Origin: CAYQDB01 sp964416195
GTDB taxonomy: Bacteria; Zixibacteria; MSB-5A5; GN15; FEB-12
DNA length: 64,000 nt
Assembly (NCBI GenBank): GCA_964416195.1
Contig: CAYQDB010000011.1
Coordinates: 13,141-77,140, forward strand
Direction of reading: 5' to 3'
Shown here: piece after piece, positions 61,118 through 64,000 of the stretch
How the letters are laid out: each line of letters begins with the position of its first letter
How positions within the stretch are numbered: position 1 is the first letter of the stretch
The notes under the pieces: model-generated
Told to the model about the DNA's origin: nothing
What the model saw: the letters and a program-made list of their open reading frames with translations, nothing else
Database searches by the model: none
Translations under genes and position numbers: made by a program

Positions 61118-62073
61118 CGTTTCCTCTCCCGCCGGCGGCTGATAAAGTAGGAGATGTTTCCGATGACGATGAAAGCCATTATAACCATGTGAGCCAGTGT
61201 CTGCGGCCCCATCATCCGTAAACCCGGAGTGCCCCTCTCTTCCAAATGAGGATACTGCCTGACAAGCTCTGATTCATATTCAGCCGCACCCTTGACGCCT
61301 CCCAACAGTCCCAGCAGTTGTTTGGGGTAATAGGGATACAATTGCGGAGCCACAACGGCTGCCACACCGGCGCCCAAAGGTACGTTGACGCGATCGCCAA
61401 CATAAAGGACCCATTCTTTGATACCAGGCTTCCCACCGCCCATTGATATGATCAGATCCAGGTCTTTACAGGACCTGATGTCGTCGAAGATGCTGGTACT
61501 ATCCAACGGAACACCGTTGACGTCAGTTGGAAACATCATTCTGAAATCGGTCACGATAATATTCAGCACGTTCTCGTTACCGGCCTTGAAGCCAAGATTG
61601 ATATAATCCACTCCGTCCAGCTTCTCAGGGAATTCTCCTTTTACCACCCTTTCAAGCGATTGAGTCAGCAGCGCCTGTCCGGTAGCCCACAGCGTCATGA
61701 AGACCACCTTGTGTCCCTTTGTAAGACAGTGCCTCGAAATGGCGTCAGCCATCGGCTGTACCTCGGGAGCCATAGCCGGATCAAAATCGAAGGCGAGGAG
61801 CACCCTGGAACCAGCCGGCAGCGACTCAACTTTGTCGAACAACCTCCTGACTATCAGAGTGGCTCGTTCCTGAAAGGTGATGGGGAAAAGAATCGGGGCG
61901 GCCACGGCAATAAAGATAAAAAGGAACACAATACGCCGGTCAACCTCTTTAGCCCTCAACGAGCGGACCAGTATCCACAACAGGCCGGCGCCTATGAACA
62001 TCAGTGAAATCACCCTGCCGATGTCGGAGAGCACTACTAACGGTATTCTGAAAGCAACGTCAGACACTCTCAT
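61114..62073 (-). CDS. Bitopic membrane protein of the duplicated module (copy 1, gene 3)
   Basis: A 319-residue protein from the ATG at 62073, which lies in a run of G and overlaps the upstream gene's 3' end by 14 bases; the frame also opens at a TTG at 62100. It has two N-terminal hydrophobic segments, an alpha/beta domain (SRVLLAFDFDPAMAPEVQ and FPTDVNGVPLDSTS) and a C-terminal helix (MVIMAFIVIGNISYFISRR). Paralogue of 57202-58068. It differs by one extra N-terminal helix. Function unknown. Confidence 0.78.
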   Translation of the reverse strand: MRVSDVAFRIPLVVLSDIGRVISLMFIGAGLLWILVRSLRAKEVDRRIVFLFIFIAVAAPILFPITFQERATLIVRRLFDKVESLPAGSRVLLAFDFDPAMAPEVQPMADAISRHCLTKGHKVVFMTLWATGQALLTQSLERVVKGEFPEKLDGVDYINLGFKAGNENVLNIIVTDFRMMFPTDVNGVPLDSTSIFDDIRSCKDLDLIISMGGGKPGIKEWVLYVGDRVNVPLGAGVAAVVAPQLYPYYPKQLLGLLGGVKGAAEYESELVRQYPHLEERGTPGLRMMGPQTLAHMVIMAFIVIGNISYFISRRRERKR

Positions 62074-62737
62074 CCCCCAAGTATGTGCGCTCGATTCCAA
62101 GAATAAGGCGCAGTGACATTGAGATAACTCCCAAGCCGATACCGATCATAATAGCCCTTTGCCCCGCCAGGTTAGGTGAATTCATTATCCAGATGGCCAA
62201 ATTCGGCACCTGAAGCACCGAGAATGATTCCGGAATCCAGGCGGTCAGCATCATCCCAAAGGGTGTACGTCCCAATAAAATGACAAAAGCTGCTATCAGC
62301 AGAATCGTGGCTTCCCGGTTCTTTGCGCGAAACGCCCGGTAAGAAGCCGAAGCGACAAAAAAGGCCAGCAGGGCATACATGGTCGATTGCAGCGGGAGAA
62401 ATACATAAGTAAAGATCTCCTGAAGCAACGAGCCCTCGGTTGTGGGGGAAGCTGCAATACCCCCGGGGTTGCCGATCTTAAGCAGACCGGCCGCGAGCAT
62501 GATAAAAAAACCGCCCAGGGTGACGATTGAAAATCCCCAGTCCTTTTTCCGACGGCGGAGCTTGTTGAGGTGTATGCGCATAAGATTGCCGCCACCCAGG
62601 AAAAAAGCAAAGACGGCAATAACGTCGAAAAACAGCGAGCAGGTCTGTTCCAATCCCTCCAGCGGGGGGATGAAGAATGAGAAAATCATGATCATTCCGA
62701 TGAGGAAGGTAATGATTATAGGTATCTGGCGCTTCAT
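62060..62737 (-). CDS. Polytopic membrane protein of the duplicated module (copy 1, gene 2)
   Basis: A 225-residue polytopic protein with about six helices, paralogue of 58081-58740 (MKRQIPIIITFLIG start, QSTMYALLAFFVASASYRAF and LILGIERTYLG shared). The gap to gene 1 is six bases with an AGGT site; its 3' end overlaps gene 3 by 14 bases. Function unknown. Confidence 0.78.
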   Translation of the reverse strand: MKRQIPIIITFLIGMIMIFSFFIPPLEGLEQTCSLFFDVIAVFAFFLGGGNLMRIHLNKLRRRKKDWGFSIVTLGGFFIMLAAGLLKIGNPGGIAASPTTEGSLLQEIFTYVFLPLQSTMYALLAFFVASASYRAFRAKNREATILLIAAFVILLGRTPFGMMLTAWIPESFSVLQVPNLAIWIMNSPNLAGQRAIMIGIGLGVISMSLRLILGIERTYLGDESV

Positions 62738-62743
62738 GTCAGT

Positions 62744-63997
62744 TTACCTGGTCGAGAATATATCCCGAAGTCCTGTTGTTATGTGTTGTATCCACTCCAC
62801 ATTCCAGGCCTCGCCGATGGTCGCAGTCAAGACCCCAATTAATATGGCTGCCATCGCGATGGCCTTTCCCACGTCCTGCCCTTTCAGCGATCCCATTTGT
62901 TTCGGCTCGCCTGACAAGTATGCGGAGGCAGCGAACAGTTCCTCTCCGATTAATGTAAAATCACACGCCGCAATAAAGAACGGAAGCTGGGCCGGTCGCG
63001 CCGTGCCCGCTATCTGTATAGCGCCGACCGAGTTTCCCGTTTCCGCAAGGATTAACGACTCGGCAAAGAACGCCCCCAGCAAAAAGACCGTCGCCGGTCT
63101 CTCGCGTACCATGATGCCGTCGACGGCGGCCACGTAGCCGAACTGCTCGTCCGTGATGTAGGTGACCATATCATCGCTGTAGGCATCAGGTCGACCGGCG
63201 GCCTGGTAAGAGGCCTTGATCGTCTCGCGGCCTGCCGTCATGACGAGCGATCGCGAGACTGGCATAAATATCTTGGTATCATAATCAGCAATTACTCGCG
63301 TAATGCGGCCCAGGATCGTAAGAGCGGCAAGAGTTTGCACATCGTCCATGTCCAAGATGCCGGGGATAAACAGGATGGGGCGACCCATCTCTGTGGCCCG
63401 GCCAATCGCATCATCGACTGCTTCTAGGCCGGCAATTTTTCTTACAAAGAGCTTCTTTCCCCTGCGAGCCGTTTCAATGAAATAAATCACCGCCCCGCCC
63501 AGCACTAACGCCATGATCAACACGTTAATCAGCTCGATATTTAGCCATTCCCTTTGGGGCTGAATCGGGGCTGTTCTAATGGAGGGAGTCTCAGCATTGC
63601 TTGAAAGGGCCGAGACAAAGTAACTGTATAGTTTTCCCCTCTCAACACTCTGGTCGTTATAGGCATTTGAGCCGGGGGCAAGTTCGGCAATCGTCTCCGG
63701 CTCACTGTCACCTTCAATGCGGTAAACCTTGTAGCCCATCACGTTGCCTTCGACCAGGCGATCATCAATCGAAGGCACCCACGACAGATCAATCATTTTA
63801 CCGTCGTCGTACTTGTGGTCGGCAGCAATGAGTGAAGTAACCGGCGCAACCACAACGAGCTCGGAGTCCGGCACTGCTTTGACAGTGTCAATTACCTGCC
63901 CAGTCACTGGAAATGATAGCATTATGAGAAAAAGGAATAGGAATATTAACAAAATAGAGCAGGAACGGCGCAACGTTGTCGGCCAGCGAAACAGCAC
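62744..63997 (-). CDS. Anchored fibronectin-III / DUF6754-like protein (copy 1, gene 1; start uncertain)
   Basis: At least 417 residues, from a GTG at 63997 three bases from the window edge; the frame is still open there, so the true start may be further upstream. N-terminal signal-like hydrophobic stretch, a fibronectin type III-like domain (about residues 50-140, MIDLSWVPSIDDRLVEGN), a transmembrane helix (NVLIMALVLGGAVIYFI) and the same C-terminal domain as copy 2 (AVDDAIGRATEMG, FAESLILAETGN, IQIAGT, LIGEELFAASAYL). No coiled-coil insertion. Extent of the operon upstream is not visible. Confidence 0.72.
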   Translation of the reverse strand: MLFRWPTTLRRSCSILLIFLFLFLIMLSFPVTGQVIDTVKAVPDSELVVVAPVTSLIAADHKYDDGKMIDLSWVPSIDDRLVEGNVMGYKVYRIEGDSEPETIAELAPGSNAYNDQSVERGKLYSYFVSALSSNAETPSIRTAPIQPQREWLNIELINVLIMALVLGGAVIYFIETARRGKKLFVRKIAGLEAVDDAIGRATEMGRPILFIPGILDMDDVQTLAALTILGRITRVIADYDTKIFMPVSRSLVMTAGRETIKASYQAAGRPDAYSDDMVTYITDEQFGYVAAVDGIMVRERPATVFLLGAFFAESLILAETGNSVGAIQIAGTARPAQLPFFIAACDFTLIGEELFAASAYLSGEPKQMGSLKGQDVGKAIAMAAILIGVLTATIGEAWNVEWIQHITTGLRDIFSTR

Positions 63998-64000
63998 TAC

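Noticed and set aside
1..64000. tRNA genes, CRISPR arrays, prophage or transposase genes
   Set aside because: I looked for cloverleaf-type T-loop sequences, regular direct repeats and integrase or transposase motifs and saw none that hold up.

Overview
The window looks like chromosomal DNA of an uncultured Gram-negative bacterium of the FCB (Fibrobacteres-Chlorobi-Bacteroidetes) assemblage. A Zixibacteria-like lineage would fit, but that is inference from gene style only. Supporting signs are lipoprotein signal peptides and outer-membrane barrels, several secreted proteins with FlgD-like C-terminal Ig domains, a TonB-dependent-receptor-like protein, a fused FTCD, a SufCBD-SufS-SufU-SufT cluster and a canonical 14-subunit complex I. 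Coding density is very high. Minus-strand genes predominate and often overlap as ATGA or TGATG. Promoters are recognisable as sigma70-type boxes, mostly with a 17-base spacer.

Layout. 1-6.1 kb: the end of a TPR membrane protein, an M20 dipeptidase-SDR pair, a FlgD-like lipoprotein and an ABC-2 exporter. 6.2-20.9 kb: nuoABCDEFGHIJKLM-grx-nuoN on the minus strand from one near-consensus promoter, with a 70-residue glutaredoxin-like gene between nuoM and nuoN. 21.1-22.9 kb: an orphan sorting-domain remnant and an acetyl-CoA hydrolase/CoA-transferase. 22.9-37.6 kb: fifteen minus-strand genes in a nearly gapless run behind a strong promoter (manC, SPOR lipoprotein, TsaC, LMW phosphatase, DUF3108, deoxyhypusine-synthase-like, FTCD, PHP phosphatase, metalloprotease, ECF S-like component, TonB-type receptor, HD protein, UMF1 transporter, second PHP protein). 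37.7-38.6 kb: a decayed intergenic region with a dispersed inverted repeat, a truncated indolepyruvate oxidoreductase alpha gene and a hairpin. 38.7-39.9 kb: an unrecognised outer-membrane protein. 40.2-46.9 kb: a suf operon led by an Rrf2 regulator, with a perfect palindrome over the -35 box. 46.9-52 kb: nadA, two small envelope proteins, and DUF3566-gltX-rubredoxin-peroxiredoxin. 52.4-55.7 kb: pyruvate phosphate dikinase with a lysine-rich tail, and a small basic protein. 56.4-64 kb: two tandem paralogous copies of a four-gene membrane module, running off the right edge.

How the genes work together. Complex I is the respiratory core. The suf operon can supply its many Fe-S clusters, and NadA (itself an Fe-S enzyme) supplies NAD. 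The rubredoxin-like protein and peroxiredoxin suggest peroxide defence. PPDK, CoA-transferase and FTCD point to pyruvate/PEP, acyl-CoA and folate one-carbon metabolism.

The best candidate for an undescribed system is the duplicated module at 56.4-64 kb. Each copy encodes a fibronectin-III/DUF6754-like anchored protein, two polytopic membrane proteins and a bitopic alpha/beta protein. Gene order is the same in both copies and ribosome-binding sites are strong in the second. Its function is unknown to me.
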